DNA from: an uncultured SAR86 cluster bacterium
GTDB taxonomy: Bacteria > Pseudomonadota > Gammaproteobacteria > Magnimaribacterales > D2472
NCBI GenBank assembly: GCA_902559885.1
Contig: CACEJU010000010.1
Coordinates: forward strand, 1-44,183
Direction: 5' to 3'
DNA: 44,183 nucleotides
Translations under genes and position numbers: made by a program
Notes under the pieces: model-generated
What the model was told of the DNA's origin: nothing
Database searches by the model: none
The model's input: only the letters and a program-made list of their open reading frames with translations
Shown here: piece after piece, positions 1 to 8,389 of the stretch
How positions within the stretch are numbered: position 1 is the first letter of the stretch
Layout: the number at the start of each line of letters is the position of its first letter

Positions 1-224
1 TAACTCTCGAAAATTATAGAAATATTTTCTCCATCCTTAACATTATGAATAATATTATTAGTAATTTTTTCAGTAGGAGTTACAACTGATTCTTGCTCAT
101 ATATTGTTTCCTCTTGCGGGATTTCTGAATCCTCATAATCAAGATAAATCAACAAGATTAAAATTATTGAAATAAAGAATATTGAGAACACAAGCCTTGT
201 CGGCGTTTTCTTGAACCCAATCAT
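1..224 (-). CDS. M23-family peptidase with OapA/LysM-like domain, N-terminal 74 residues (cut by window edge)
   Basis: Translating the minus strand from the ATG at 224-222 gives 74 residues before the window ends. There is a short basic N-terminus (MIGFKKTPTR), one hydrophobic segment at about residues 11-28 (a signal anchor), an acidic low-complexity linker, and then NVKDGENISIIFES at residues 61-74. That last stretch resembles the OapA/LysM-like motif at the start of MepM/YebA-type cell-wall endopeptidases. The ATG overlaps the putA stop codon (ATGA at 224-221), so translation is probably coupled. A MepM-type peptidase near tyrS is a common gammaproteobacterial arrangement, which supports the call. 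The catalytic M23 domain lies outside the window, so the family is inferred from this motif and the context. Confidence 0.5.
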   Translation of the reverse strand, partial: MIGFKKTPTRLVFSIFFISIILILLIYLDYEDSEIPQEETIYEQESVVTPTEKITNNIIHNVKDGENISIIFES

Positions 225-3200
225 TCTTCTTCAATATTTAATAAGTCTGTGTTGCCACCAAAAGCAACTGTATTAGTAGATACAACTTTTTCGTTCATAA
301 ATTGTTTTAGATAATTAGGTCCACCTGCCTTAAACCCAGAGCCTGACAAGCCAATACCACCAAACGGTTGAACGCCAACTACTGCACCCACCATATCTCT
401 ATTGACATAGATATTTCCAACCTCTAATCCATTCACAATTTTTTCTATTCTTGATTCTATTCTTGAATGTATTCCAAAAGTTAAACCAAACCCAAGCTCA
501 TTAACTGATTGAGCAATACTCTCAATTTTAGATTGTTTAATTCTTACTAGGTGAAGAATAGGGCCAAACTGTTCATTTGTCAGCACGTTCAAATCATTTA
601 TCTCAATTAATGTTGGAGGAATATAATTACCATCAGGCGCTGATTTTGGTTGGATTACATTTAAGCCATTTTTTTTACAAGCATCTATGTATGAGGTGAG
701 ATTATCTTTAGAATTTTTTGAAATGATTGGTCCAAGGTCAGTTTCAATATTCGATGCATCACCAATTTTTAATTCCTTCATTGCACCAATTAGCATATCT
801 TTTAGTTCATCATAGATATCTTCTTGAATTATTAAGGCTCTTAGAGCAGAGCATCTTTGTCCAGAGCTATTAAATGCAGATCTCATTACATCATCAGTTA
901 CTTGTTCTAGCAATGCACTTGAATCTACCAGCATAAAATTTTGCCCGCCAGTTTCTGCTACTAGGTTAACAATTTTTTCTTGGGCTTTATTAAGATTAGA
1001 TTGAATTTTTTTTGCGGTGGCAACTGAGCCTGTAAATGCAACGCCATCGATAGCATTGCTCTTGGTCAAGGCATCACCAACAACACCGTCTCCGAGGACT
1101 AACAATAAGGAATCTTTAGGGATACCATTTTCATGAAAAATCTTTACAACCAAATAACCCAAAATAGGGGTATGTTCTGATGGTTTTAAAATAACCCTAT
1201 TGCCAGCTGCTAATGCAGCAGTTATTTGCCCAATTACAATTGCCACTGGAAAATTCCATGGGCTAATACATAAGAAGTTCCCTTTAGGATTATAAATAAG
1301 CTTATTTTCTTCTCCTGTAGGCCCTTGAAGTATGCTATTTATATCTTGATCTATTTGCTTTGAATAATATCTAAGAAAATCAATTGCCTCCCTAATTTCA
1401 TCATGGGCATCTTCAAGAATTTTCCCAGCCTCATGTTGAAGGAAATATATTAGATCAATGTGGTTACTCTCAATATAGTCTGCAATATTATTAAAAATCT
1501 CACTTCTATTTTTAAATGTCATATTTTTTATTGACCACACATGAGAATCTAGACTTGGTAAGAAATTTTTAGTGATGCTTTCAGAGGTTTCATTTTTGAA
1601 GGAACCAATGATTTTATGATTATTTATAGAAAGAGTTTCCTGTTCAATTAGCTCAGACTTATTGAAATTATTGTAAATAGAAGTAGCTTCAATTTTTGTC
1701 TTCTCAAAACTATCTAATTTTATTTTTAAATCATTAAGATTTTCTTGTTCATCCATATCAAATCCACGAGAATTCTTCCTATTATTAAAAATTTCCAATG
1801 GAAGGGCTATAGCTTTATTTTTTTCTTTTATGCTCTTAATTGGATTAGTGGCTAAAGTTTTGGGTTCAACTTTTTCATCCAGTAATCTATTAATAAATGA
1901 GCTATTTGCTCCATTTTCAAGCAACCTTCTAACAAGATAGGGTAATAAATCTTTATAACTACCAATAGGTGCATAGACACTTTTATTAATGTTAGTATCA
2001 AAAACCCTATCAGCACAATCATATAAAAGCTCGCCCATTCCATATAGTCTTTGCATTTCAAATTCCTTGCCATCTGATAAATGCTGAATAGCAGCAATAG
2101 TATGAGCATTATGAGTTGCAAATTTTGGATAGATATTTTGTTTTTGGAATAAATTTTTTGCAGCTAATAAATAAGACAGGTCGGTAATTGCTTTTTGAGA
2201 ATATACAGGATAGCCAGGATAGCCCTTTAGTTGAGAATTTTTAATTTCGTAATCCCAATAAGCGCCTTTTACCAGCCTAAGATGGATTTGAGCTCTGTTA
2301 GCTGTCTGAGCATCAAAAAAATCTATTAGCTCAAAAATTCTTTTTCCATAGGCTTGAATTGCAAAGCCAATACCGTTCCAATCTTTAATTTTTTGATCAT
2401 TTAAAACTCTTTCAAACAAACTTATGCTAAGACTTAACCTGTTCTGCTCCTCAGCATCTATAGTAATAGGCACATCAAGCTCTATAGCTTTATATAGCAA
2501 ATCTAATACACGCTCATACAAGATTTTATGAACATCATTAAATTGCTTAGTCTCATATCTTGGATATAGCGCAGATAGTTTTATTGAGACACCATTCTTA
2601 AAAGATGTTTTGGAATTAACCTTGTGAGTTTGTTGAATGGCCTCTAAATAAGATTCAAAATAATTTAAAGCCTGCCTCTCTGTTCTTGCAGCTTCACCAA
2701 GCATATCAAATGAACATGAATCATTAATATTGCTACTAATTTTATTAATCTCATCAAAATCTCTAGCCATAACAAATTCTTTACTTAGTATTTGCATAGC
2801 AGCCAGTACTGATGATCTTATTGGAAACTCACCTGATTTAGATAATAAATCTTGCATGAAATGATTTGGGTTATCAGTCCATCTTTTTGGTGTTTTAACA
2901 ATTTTTCCAGCAAGGAGTAGCCCCCATGTTGAAGCATTAACGAAAAGACTATCGGCTTTATTTAGATGATCAATCCATTTACCCTCAGACAGTTTTTCTG
3001 AAATCATTAAATCTCTAGTTTTACTATCAGGTATTCTCAAAACAGATTCAGCTAAACACATCAAAGCAACGCCTTCGTTATTGGATAGGCCGTATTCGCT
3101 TAAAAAAGCATCTAGCTTTGTTCTTTTATCTTTATTTGATCGACATGCCAAAATAATATTTTCGGCGTCAGACTGAATAGCAGGATTGTCCAAGAAATCG

Positions 3201-3268
3201 CTTTCTTGCTTATATAGCTCTAAAACAAAATTGTCATTAGCATATTTATTTTTATTAATACTTATCAT
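221..3268 (-). CDS. putA: Bifunctional proline dehydrogenase / delta-1-pyrroline-5-carboxylate dehydrogenase PutA
   Basis: The 1015-residue protein oxidises proline to glutamate in two linked steps, using FAD and then NAD. The FAD-dependent proline dehydrogenase barrel spans about residues 160-460. It contains SALYPRYE (232-239), DAEEQNR (271-277), LRLVKGAYWD (330-339) and the proline-binding YLVRRLLENGAN (444-455). The aldehyde dehydrogenase half spans about 560-1000, with the general base Glu772 in ETGGQN and the catalytic Cys806 in SGQRCSALR. The N-terminus shows no ribbon-helix-helix domain and the protein is much shorter than E. coli PutA (about 1320), so this is the short enzyme-only type and should not repress its own gene. 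It is divergent from tyrS and overlaps the downstream peptidase gene by 4 bp. The identification is very secure. Confidence 0.97.
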   Translation of the reverse strand: MISINKNKYANDNFVLELYKQESDFLDNPAIQSDAENIILACRSNKDKRTKLDAFLSEYGLSNNEGVALMCLAESVLRIPDSKTRDLMISEKLSEGKWIDHLNKADSLFVNASTWGLLLAGKIVKTPKRWTDNPNHFMQDLLSKSGEFPIRSSVLAAMQILSKEFVMARDFDEINKISSNINDSCSFDMLGEAARTERQALNYFESYLEAIQQTHKVNSKTSFKNGVSIKLSALYPRYETKQFNDVHKILYERVLDLLYKAIELDVPITIDAEEQNRLSLSISLFERVLNDQKIKDWNGIGFAIQAYGKRIFELIDFFDAQTANRAQIHLRLVKGAYWDYEIKNSQLKGYPGYPVYSQKAITDLSYLLAAKNLFQKQNIYPKFATHNAHTIAAIQHLSDGKEFEMQRLYGMGELLYDCADRVFDTNINKSVYAPIGSYKDLLPYLVRRLLENGANSSFINRLLDEKVEPKTLATNPIKSIKEKNKAIALPLEIFNNRKNSRGFDMDEQENLNDLKIKLDSFEKTKIEATSIYNNFNKSELIEQETLSINNHKIIGSFKNETSESITKNFLPSLDSHVWSIKNMTFKNRSEIFNNIADYIESNHIDLIYFLQHEAGKILEDAHDEIREAIDFLRYYSKQIDQDINSILQGPTGEENKLIYNPKGNFLCISPWNFPVAIVIGQITAALAAGNRVILKPSEHTPILGYLVVKIFHENGIPKDSLLLVLGDGVVGDALTKSNAIDGVAFTGSVATAKKIQSNLNKAQEKIVNLVAETGGQNFMLVDSSALLEQVTDDVMRSAFNSSGQRCSALRALIIQEDIYDELKDMLIGAMKELKIGDASNIETDLGPIISKNSKDNLTSYIDACKKNGLNVIQPKSAPDGNYIPPTLIEINDLNVLTNEQFGPILHLVRIKQSKIESIAQSVNELGFGLTFGIHSRIESRIEKIVNGLEVGNIYVNRDMVGAVVGVQPFGGIGLSGSGFKAGGPNYLKQFMNEKVVSTNTVAFGGNTDLLNIEEE

Positions 3269-3298
3269 TTGACCATATAATTTTATGCTAGATAGTAT
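3269..3298 (+). promoter_or_regulatory. Candidate sigma-70 promoter for tyrS
   Basis: TTGACC at 3269-3274 matches the -35 consensus at five of six positions. TAGTAT at 3293-3298, after an 18-bp spacer, matches the -10 at four of six. The predicted start near 3305 leaves a leader of about 40 nt before the tyrS ATG. The -35 starts directly beside the putA start codon, so the two divergent genes share this 75-bp gap. This is pattern matching only. Confidence 0.4.
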
Positions 3299-3343
3299 AA
3301 AAATACGATTTTATTAAGTAGATAAAAATACTATGATAGTCAT

Positions 3344-4531
3344 ATGAAAGATGCCCTAGAACTCCTAAAAAGAGGGACCGATGAAATACTCACCGTAGAA
3401 GATTTAAAAAAGAAACTTTCTACAAAAAAGAAATTAGTTGTAAAAGCTGGTTTTGATCCAACTGCTCCTGATTTACACCTTGGACACACTGTATTAATCA
3501 ATAAATTAAGGCATTTTCAAGATCTTGGTCATAGAGTTATATTTCTTATTGGTGACTTTACCGGCATGATTGGAGATCCTTCAGGTAAAAATAAGACGCG
3601 ACCAACACTTTCAGCTGAAGAAATAAAGAAAAACGCAAAGACTTATGAAAAGCAGGTTTTTAAAATATTAAAAAAAGAACAAACAGAAGTTAGGTTTAAC
3701 TCAGAATGGTGTTCTAAGTTAGGAGCTGAAGGTTTAATTAGATTGGCATCTAATTATAATGTTGCCAGAATGCTAGAAAGAGATGACTTCAGTAAGCGAT
3801 ATAAGTCCAATCAAAGCATAGCAGTTCATGAGTTCTTATACCCTTTAGTCCAAGGGTACGATTCTGTGCATCTTGAAGCAGATGTTGAGTGTGGTGGAAC
3901 AGATCAAAAGTTTAATTTATTAGTAGGCAGAGAGTTGCAAAGAGCTTATGAGCAAGAACCACAGGTTGTTATTACAGTTCCAATTCTTGAAGGCTTGGAT
4001 GGAGTCAATAAAATGTCTAAATCCCTAGATAATTATGTTGGTGTAGATGAAGCCCCGGAAGATATGTTCGGCAAGATTATGTCAATATCAGATGAGTTGA
4101 TGTGGCGTTGGTTTGAATTGCTAAGCTTTAAATCAAATGACGAAATAAAATCTCTAAAAAAAGCAGCAGCAAGTGGAGAAAATCCTAGAGATATCAAATT
4201 TCTGCTTGCAATTGAGATAGTAGATAGATTTCACGCTGAGGGTGATGGCGAAAAATGCAAGGAAAATTTTTTACAGAGATTTCAAAAAGGTAAACTACCA
4301 GAAAATATAGAAGAGATTAGTCTTGATATAGAAGGGAGTAGCATTCTGCTTACGAACTTACTAAAAGAATCCGGTTTGACCGCAAGTGTTTCTGAATCAT
4401 CTAGGATGATCAAACAAGGCGCAGTTAAAATAGACCAAGAAAAAGTTACTGATCTTAAACTTGAGATAACCAAAAACACTAATGCAATATATCAAGTTGG
4501 CAAAAGAAAAATAATGAGGATAAAAACATGA
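3344..4531 (+). CDS. tyrS: Tyrosyl-tRNA synthetase
   Basis: The cytoplasmic class I enzyme charges tRNA-Tyr with tyrosine. The 395-residue protein has the HIGH-type motif as HLGH at residues 45-48 and KMSKS at 223-227. Between them lie the tyrosine-pocket segments [12 protein letters not shown] (70-81) and [20 protein letters not shown] (166-185). An S4-type RNA-binding domain occupies about 335-395. The length and the sequence around KMSKS fit the TyrZ-like group common in marine gammaproteobacteria. No Shine-Dalgarno sequence is visible before the ATG. The stop overlaps the start of the next gene (ATGA, 4528-4531). Confidence 0.97.
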   Translation: MKDALELLKRGTDEILTVEDLKKKLSTKKKLVVKAGFDPTAPDLHLGHTVLINKLRHFQDLGHRVIFLIGDFTGMIGDPSGKNKTRPTLSAEEIKKNAKTYEKQVFKILKKEQTEVRFNSEWCSKLGAEGLIRLASNYNVARMLERDDFSKRYKSNQSIAVHEFLYPLVQGYDSVHLEADVECGGTDQKFNLLVGRELQRAYEQEPQVVITVPILEGLDGVNKMSKSLDNYVGVDEAPEDMFGKIMSISDELMWRWFELLSFKSNDEIKSLKKAAASGENPRDIKFLLAIEIVDRFHAEGDGEKCKENFLQRFQKGKLPENIEEISLDIEGSSILLTNLLKESGLTASVSESSRMIKQGAVKIDQEKVTDLKLEITKNTNAIYQVGKRKIMRIKT

Positions 4532-5030
4532 ATCAAATAACCCTATCATTGAACTTCTTTAGGAGTAATTTTATTTATTTATTATCTATATGTATGCCAA
4601 TTCTAGTTATAGAAGCTGTATTAACTACAGTCACTCTTCCTATGGGCAATATGGATCAAATAGAAGATATACAAGAGTTTTTATCAATAAATCTTGTGAT
4701 AGTTTTATTACTTATAATTCCTGCTATTCTTTTTCAAATAGGTTTAATTGGAGCATTACTTCTTGGTTATACTCTTGCTTAATTGTTTTAGAGGATGAAA
4801 AAATCTTAAATAGTATCAGTAGGTCATGGAATATGACTGATGAGTTTGGTGGGAAACTCTTTGTAATTACATTATTTTTTATGGGAGTATCTTATTCTGT
4901 CCCACTAGCATTAAGCTCATATGCAATGGATTCAGTATTGATGGCAACCATGCTGGTTTTATTTAAATATTTAATAATAATACCTTGGTGGCACGTTTAT
5001 TATACGTTGTATAAATCTCTATCAAACTAA
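4528..5030 (+). pseudogene. YciC/UPF0259-like inner membrane protein gene, broken by a frame change
   Basis: Two pieces of one membrane protein lie in different frames. Frame one, from the ATG at 4528 to the TAA ending at 4782, gives 84 residues: NFFRSNFIYLLS, a transmembrane helix, an acidic linker, and a second helix ending GALLLGYTLA. The remainder is in the -1 frame from about 4775 to 5030 and reads LIVLEDEKILNSISRSWNMT, then two more hydrophobic helices ending in a short charged tail. The VLED...SRSW segment is the typical mid-protein YciC-like motif. Joining the pieces gives only about 165 residues, whereas the family is usually around 190-250 and carries an extra stretch between the GAL helix and VLED. 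An internal deletion with frame loss is therefore likelier than a single-base error. The gene is translationally coupled to tyrS (ATGA). The family assignment is from memory. Confidence 0.55.
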
Positions 5031-5043
5031 ATACCAAATAATA

Positions 5044-5072
5044 TTGTTTGTAATTTAATTCAAAGGTAGAAT
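5044..5072 (+). promoter_or_regulatory. Promoter of the tRNA-Ile gene
   Basis: TTGTTT at 5044-5049 and TAGAAT at 5067-5072 are separated by 17 bp. The predicted start near 5079 is only a few bases before the mature tRNA 5' end at 5087. The placement fits a single-tRNA transcription unit. Confidence 0.5.
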
Positions 5073-5086
5073 GCATCTTACTTTTT

Positions 5087-5165
5087 GGGCCTGTAGCTCA
5101 GTTTTGGTTAGAGCGTTCGACTGATAATCGAGAGGTCGGAGGTTCAAGTCCTCCCAGGCCCACCA
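5087..5165 (+). tRNA. tRNA-Ile (anticodon GAT)
   Basis: A full cloverleaf can be drawn. The acceptor stem pairs GGGCCTG (5087-5093) with CAGGCCC (5155-5161), followed by discriminator A and an encoded CCA (5163-5165). The D stem is GCTC/GAGC. The anticodon stem TTCGA/TCGAG encloses CTGATAA with anticodon GAT at 5123-5125. The T arm contains GGTTCAAGTCC. It closely resembles bacterial tRNA-Ile(GAT), with a D-loop about 2 nt longer than in E. coli. This tRNA is normally found in the 16S-23S spacer, but no rRNA is adjacent here. Confidence 0.95.
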
Positions 5166-5260
5166 CTTCAAATTAACAATCAAACTTGCATATATGCACC
5201 CAAAAAAAAGTTATCTATATCTATAATTAAATTAAGATATTTTTGATATTGAATATAAGG

Positions 5261-6895
5261 ATGTATAAAAAGCTTTCATATTTATTAGTATTTATTTTAG
5301 TTTCAGGAATTTTAATCTGGGAATACAAAGTAAATATTCTTGTTTGGACCATTCCAAAAATTTCGAATATATCAGTTCAAGATAATATTCCAACTACCTG
5401 GTCTATAGGTCCAGAAATGCCAACCGAAGATGATAGGCCAAATATTATATTAATATTAGCTGATGATATGGGCTATAACGATATATCTATACACAATGGT
5501 GGGGCAGCTGACGGAACTCTTAAAACTAAGAACATTGATGCATTAGCAGATAGCGGGATTTTATTTACAAGGGGTTACGCTGCCAATGCTACATGCGCTC
5601 CATCAAGAGCATCAATTATGACTGGCAAGTATTCAACTAGCTTTGGCTATGAGTTTACACCTATACCAGATTTAGGAAGAACGGTTTTAGGTTGGCTTGC
5701 TGAAGAAGATGATTCTGAATTAAAGCAGAGAATTGATAGAGATGTGGTTTCAAATATGCCTGCTTTCATGGATCAGGGCATGCCTGGTGAGCAAATTACA
5801 ATCGCAGAAATTTTAAGAGATGCCGGATATTACACTGCCCATATAGGTAAATGGCATCTTGGCCATGGGCAAGGAATGGATCCACTAAGTCAAGGCTTTC
5901 AAGACTCACTAGGTCTGGATGGACCCCTTTATTTACCTGAAGATCATCCTGATGTTGTAAATGCAAAGTTTGATTCAAGCATTGATAAGATGATATGGAG
6001 CATAGGCCAGTACTCTGCAACTTTTAATGGGGGAAGTGTATTTGCCCCTGATAAATATGTTACAGATTACTATACAGATGAAGCTTTAAAGGTAATTGAA
6101 AACAATAAGAATAGACCTTTCTTTCTTTATTTAAGCCATTGGGCAATTCATAATCCACTTCAGGCTCTCAGAACTGATTACGAGCAAATGAGTCATATGC
6201 ATGGCCACAATCTTCAAGTATATTCAGGAATGATAAATGCATTAGATAGAAGTGTTGGTAAGATCGTTGAAAAGTTAAAAGACTTAAATATATATGGTAA
6301 AACCTTAATAATATTTACTAGTGATAATGGCGGGGCTAATTATATTGAACTTGATGATATCAATAAGCCCTATAGAGGTTGGAAGATTAGTTTTTTTGAA
6401 GGAGGCATTAGAGTTCCTTATATTGTTAGCTGGCCAAGTGAAATCAGTCCAGGAAAAAAATCAGATATAGCGGTTCATCATTTTGATATTTTTCCTACTA
6501 TTGCTAAAGCAGCTGGAATCGAATCTGCTCATGCATTAGATGGCAGAGATTTATTGCCATTGATAAATAATGATAACTCATCTGAGTTTAATCGAACTCT
6601 TTTCTGGAGATCAGGCAACCATCAATCCGTACTTCATGAAAATTGGAAATTCATAGTTAGTAAAAAAGAAAATTTTCGCTGGTTATTTGATACATCAGTT
6701 GATCCACTTGAAAGAAATAATCTTATTAAAACGCATCCTGAAGTGGCCAAACATATTGAAGAGCTTTTAGTTAAATTTAATTCAGAACAAAGCGATCCTT
6801 TATTTCCATCATCATCCGATGCCCCGATAATGATCGATAAATATGATGGGCAAGAATATGAAGAAGGAGATGAATATATCTATTGGTCGAATTAA
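5261..6895 (+). CDS. Membrane-anchored formylglycine-dependent sulfatase
   Basis: An arylsulfatase-family enzyme that hydrolyses sulfate esters, probably of algal or particulate organic matter, on the periplasmic side. Numbered from the ATG at 5261 (544 aa), an N-terminal hydrophobic segment at about 5-22 acts as signal or anchor. Metal-binding ADDMGYND includes Asp68/69. The sulfatase signature ATCAPSRASIMTG contains Cys112, the residue converted to formylglycine. The second signature GYYTAHIGKWH and a late TSDNGG metal site follow. An in-frame TTG at 5243 could add six residues; AAGG touches the ATG, so spacing does not decide the start. No formylglycine-generating enzyme is in the window, and the substrate is unknown. 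It converges on pssA with a 6-bp gap. Confidence 0.93.
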   Translation: MYKKLSYLLVFILVSGILIWEYKVNILVWTIPKISNISVQDNIPTTWSIGPEMPTEDDRPNIILILADDMGYNDISIHNGGAADGTLKTKNIDALADSGILFTRGYAANATCAPSRASIMTGKYSTSFGYEFTPIPDLGRTVLGWLAEEDDSELKQRIDRDVVSNMPAFMDQGMPGEQITIAEILRDAGYYTAHIGKWHLGHGQGMDPLSQGFQDSLGLDGPLYLPEDHPDVVNAKFDSSIDKMIWSIGQYSATFNGGSVFAPDKYVTDYYTDEALKVIENNKNRPFFLYLSHWAIHNPLQALRTDYEQMSHMHGHNLQVYSGMINALDRSVGKIVEKLKDLNIYGKTLIIFTSDNGGANYIELDDINKPYRGWKISFFEGGIRVPYIVSWPSEISPGKKSDIAVHHFDIFPTIAKAAGIESAHALDGRDLLPLINNDNSSEFNRTLFWRSGNHQSVLHENWKFIVSKKENFRWLFDTSVDPLERNNLIKTHPEVAKHIEELLVKFNSEQSDPLFPSSSDAPIMIDKYDGQEYEEGDEYIYWSN

Positions 6896-6901
6896 TTATA
6901 T

Positions 6902-7627
6902 TTAGCTAATAGACCTTGATTTAAGCCATGCTGAAACCGAAAAAGGTACAGACAAGATATACATGAGTGCAAATAAATTTAGTGTTTGCCATGGAAAGTT
7001 AATTAAGCTTAGCGCAACAACTGAAAACACAATTAAAAAGGCTAATCTTGATTTGATAATTGGCTCTCTACTTTTTATCGAGAAAGTAGGTATCTTGCTT
7101 ACCAAAAGCCCGCTTATCAGTATTATATAACCTGCTACAAAATTAAGATTGGAGTTAATCCAATCAAGACCGATAAAACTATGAGTTAGTGGTAGTAGAA
7201 TTAATATTGCACCTGCTGGGGTAGGGATTCCGGTGAAGAAACTGACCTCTATATTTTCAGTTTTTGATTTTTCTTGAAGTACATTAAACAGCGCCAGTCT
7301 AAGGCAAGAGAATACTATATAAATAAGTGCAGCAAATGCACCCAGGCCACTAGCTTGCTCAAATATAGCAAGATAAACTAAAAATCCTGGAGCTATTCCA
7401 AAGCTCAAAAAATCCGACAATGAATCCAGTTGAACTCCTAGCTCAGACTCGCTTTTTAAATATCTTGCAAGCATGCCATCAAGACCATCACAAACTGCTG
7501 CAAACAATATACATATAACCGCAAGATTATAGTCTCCTTCTAATGCAAATCTAATAGAACTTAATCCAAAACAAAGTCCAGTCAAGGTAACTAAATTAGG
7601 TATTAAAGATCTAAGCTTTTTACTCAT
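6902..7627 (-). CDS. pssA: CDP-diacylglycerol--serine O-phosphatidyltransferase
   Basis: The inner-membrane enzyme makes phosphatidylserine from CDP-diacylglycerol and serine, the first committed step to phosphatidylethanolamine. The 241-residue protein carries the complete CDP-alcohol phosphotransferase motif: D50-G51, A54-R55, G64, D68 and D72, with the expected spacing. About six to eight hydrophobic segments follow. It is the integral-membrane (Bacillus-like) type, not the peripheral PLD-like PssA of E. coli. Its ATG lies inside the end of psd (8-bp overlap), so the two consecutive steps of the pathway are co-translated. Confidence 0.94.
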   Translation of the reverse strand: MSKKLRSLIPNLVTLTGLCFGLSSIRFALEGDYNLAVICILFAAVCDGLDGMLARYLKSESELGVQLDSLSDFLSFGIAPGFLVYLAIFEQASGLGAFAALIYIVFSCLRLALFNVLQEKSKTENIEVSFFTGIPTPAGAILILLPLTHSFIGLDWINSNLNFVAGYIILISGLLVSKIPTFSIKSREPIIKSRLAFLIVFSVVALSLINFPWQTLNLFALMYILSVPFSVSAWLKSRSIS

Positions 7628-8279
7628 GGGTGTTATTTAGCTTTGCAAGCTTGCTTGTACCAGCTACCACCTTATCACCTACAGCACAGGTCACTGTGGC
7701 ATCTAGCGGCATATATATATCTACTCTTGAACCAAATCTTATTAGGCCATATCTTTCACCTTGCTCTAGAAATTGTTTTTCAGATACAAAGCCAAGAATT
7801 CTTCGAGCAATCAAGCCCGCAATTTGAACAACAATAATTTTGATATTATTGTCATTAGCTATCACCATACTGCTCCTCTCATTTTTTTCACTAGCTTTGT
7901 CTAAACTAGCATTTAGAAAGCTGCCCGCTTTATAAACTATTTTTTGAATTTTTCCAGAAATAGGCGTTCTATTAACATGAACATTAAAAACATTCATAAA
8001 TACACATACACGTAACATTTTTTCTTGCCCCATCTCTAATTCAGGCGGTGGTGAAGCTTCATCAATCAAACATACCTTGCCATCAGCAGAGCTAATAATA
8101 GAATTTACATCTTTTTCTGTATTTCGCTCAGGATTTCTAAAAAACCACAGTGTGAAAAATGTAAGCAAATACCCAAGTAAAGCAAGTGGTAAAAATATGT
8201 ATGTTAGTGCTATTGATATTGCGAAAAATATCAAAGCAAACTTCCAGCCCTCAGGATGTATATAAGCTTTATGATTCAC
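7620..8279 (-). CDS. psd: Phosphatidylserine decarboxylase proenzyme
   Basis: The 219-residue pyruvoyl enzyme decarboxylates phosphatidylserine to phosphatidylethanolamine. An N-terminal hydrophobic hairpin covers about residues 12-47. FRNPER, SADGKV and NVFNVHVNRTP (including His101) follow, and the self-cleavage site is RFGSRVD, where Gly183-Ser184 would yield the pyruvoyl chain. The short length and FGSR site mark the compact PSD-A-like class found beside pssA in many bacteria, not the longer E. coli type with LGST. It sits first in a two-gene unit with pssA and has its own candidate promoter upstream. Confidence 0.94.
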   Translation of the reverse strand: MNHKAYIHPEGWKFALIFFAISIALTYIFLPLALLGYLLTFFTLWFFRNPERNTEKDVNSIISSADGKVCLIDEASPPPELEMGQEKMLRVCVFMNVFNVHVNRTPISGKIQKIVYKAGSFLNASLDKASEKNERSSMVIANDNNIKIIVVQIAGLIARRILGFVSEKQFLEQGERYGLIRFGSRVDIYMPLDATVTCAVGDKVVAGTSKLAKLNNTHE

Positions 8280-8309
8280 TTTATATTAGTTGTTCTTATT
8301 AAAGCGAGG

Positions 8310-8338
8310 ATTATAAATTAAGAAAATGCATTATCCAA
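8310..8338 (-). promoter_or_regulatory. Candidate promoter for psd-pssA
   Basis: On the minus strand TTGGAT (8338-8333) is followed after exactly 17 bp by a perfect TATAAT (8315-8310). The predicted start near 8302 gives a leader of about 23 nt before the psd ATG. This suggests psd-pssA is transcribed independently of the five-gene block upstream. Confidence 0.5.
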
Positions 8339-8371
8339 AAAAATTATGAAGCTTCTCCAATTAAGATAACT

Positions 8372-8383
8372 GTTTATATAAAC
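8372..8383. repeat. 12-bp perfect palindrome after the nitronate monooxygenase gene
   Basis: GTTTATATAAAC ends 7 bp short of the stop codon of the 8390-9358 gene, within the 110-bp gap before psd. There is no U-run, so it is not a convincing terminator. It could be a small operator or chance in AT-rich DNA. Confidence 0.25.
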
Positions 8384-8389
8384 TCTGTT

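Noticed and set aside
4760..4800. Programmed -1 frameshift joining the two YciC-like pieces
   Set aside because: No slippery heptamer, stem-loop or Shine-Dalgarno-like stimulator is evident at the junction, and the joined product still lacks a mid-section of the family.
5187..5198. TGCATATATGCA palindrome after the tRNA as a terminator
   Set aside because: It has no loop-supporting GC stem and is followed by A rather than T residues on the plus strand.
5087..6901. Genomic island inserted at the tRNA-Ile 3' end
   Set aside because: No integrase, no second copy of the tRNA end before or after the sulfatase, and no compositional change by eye.
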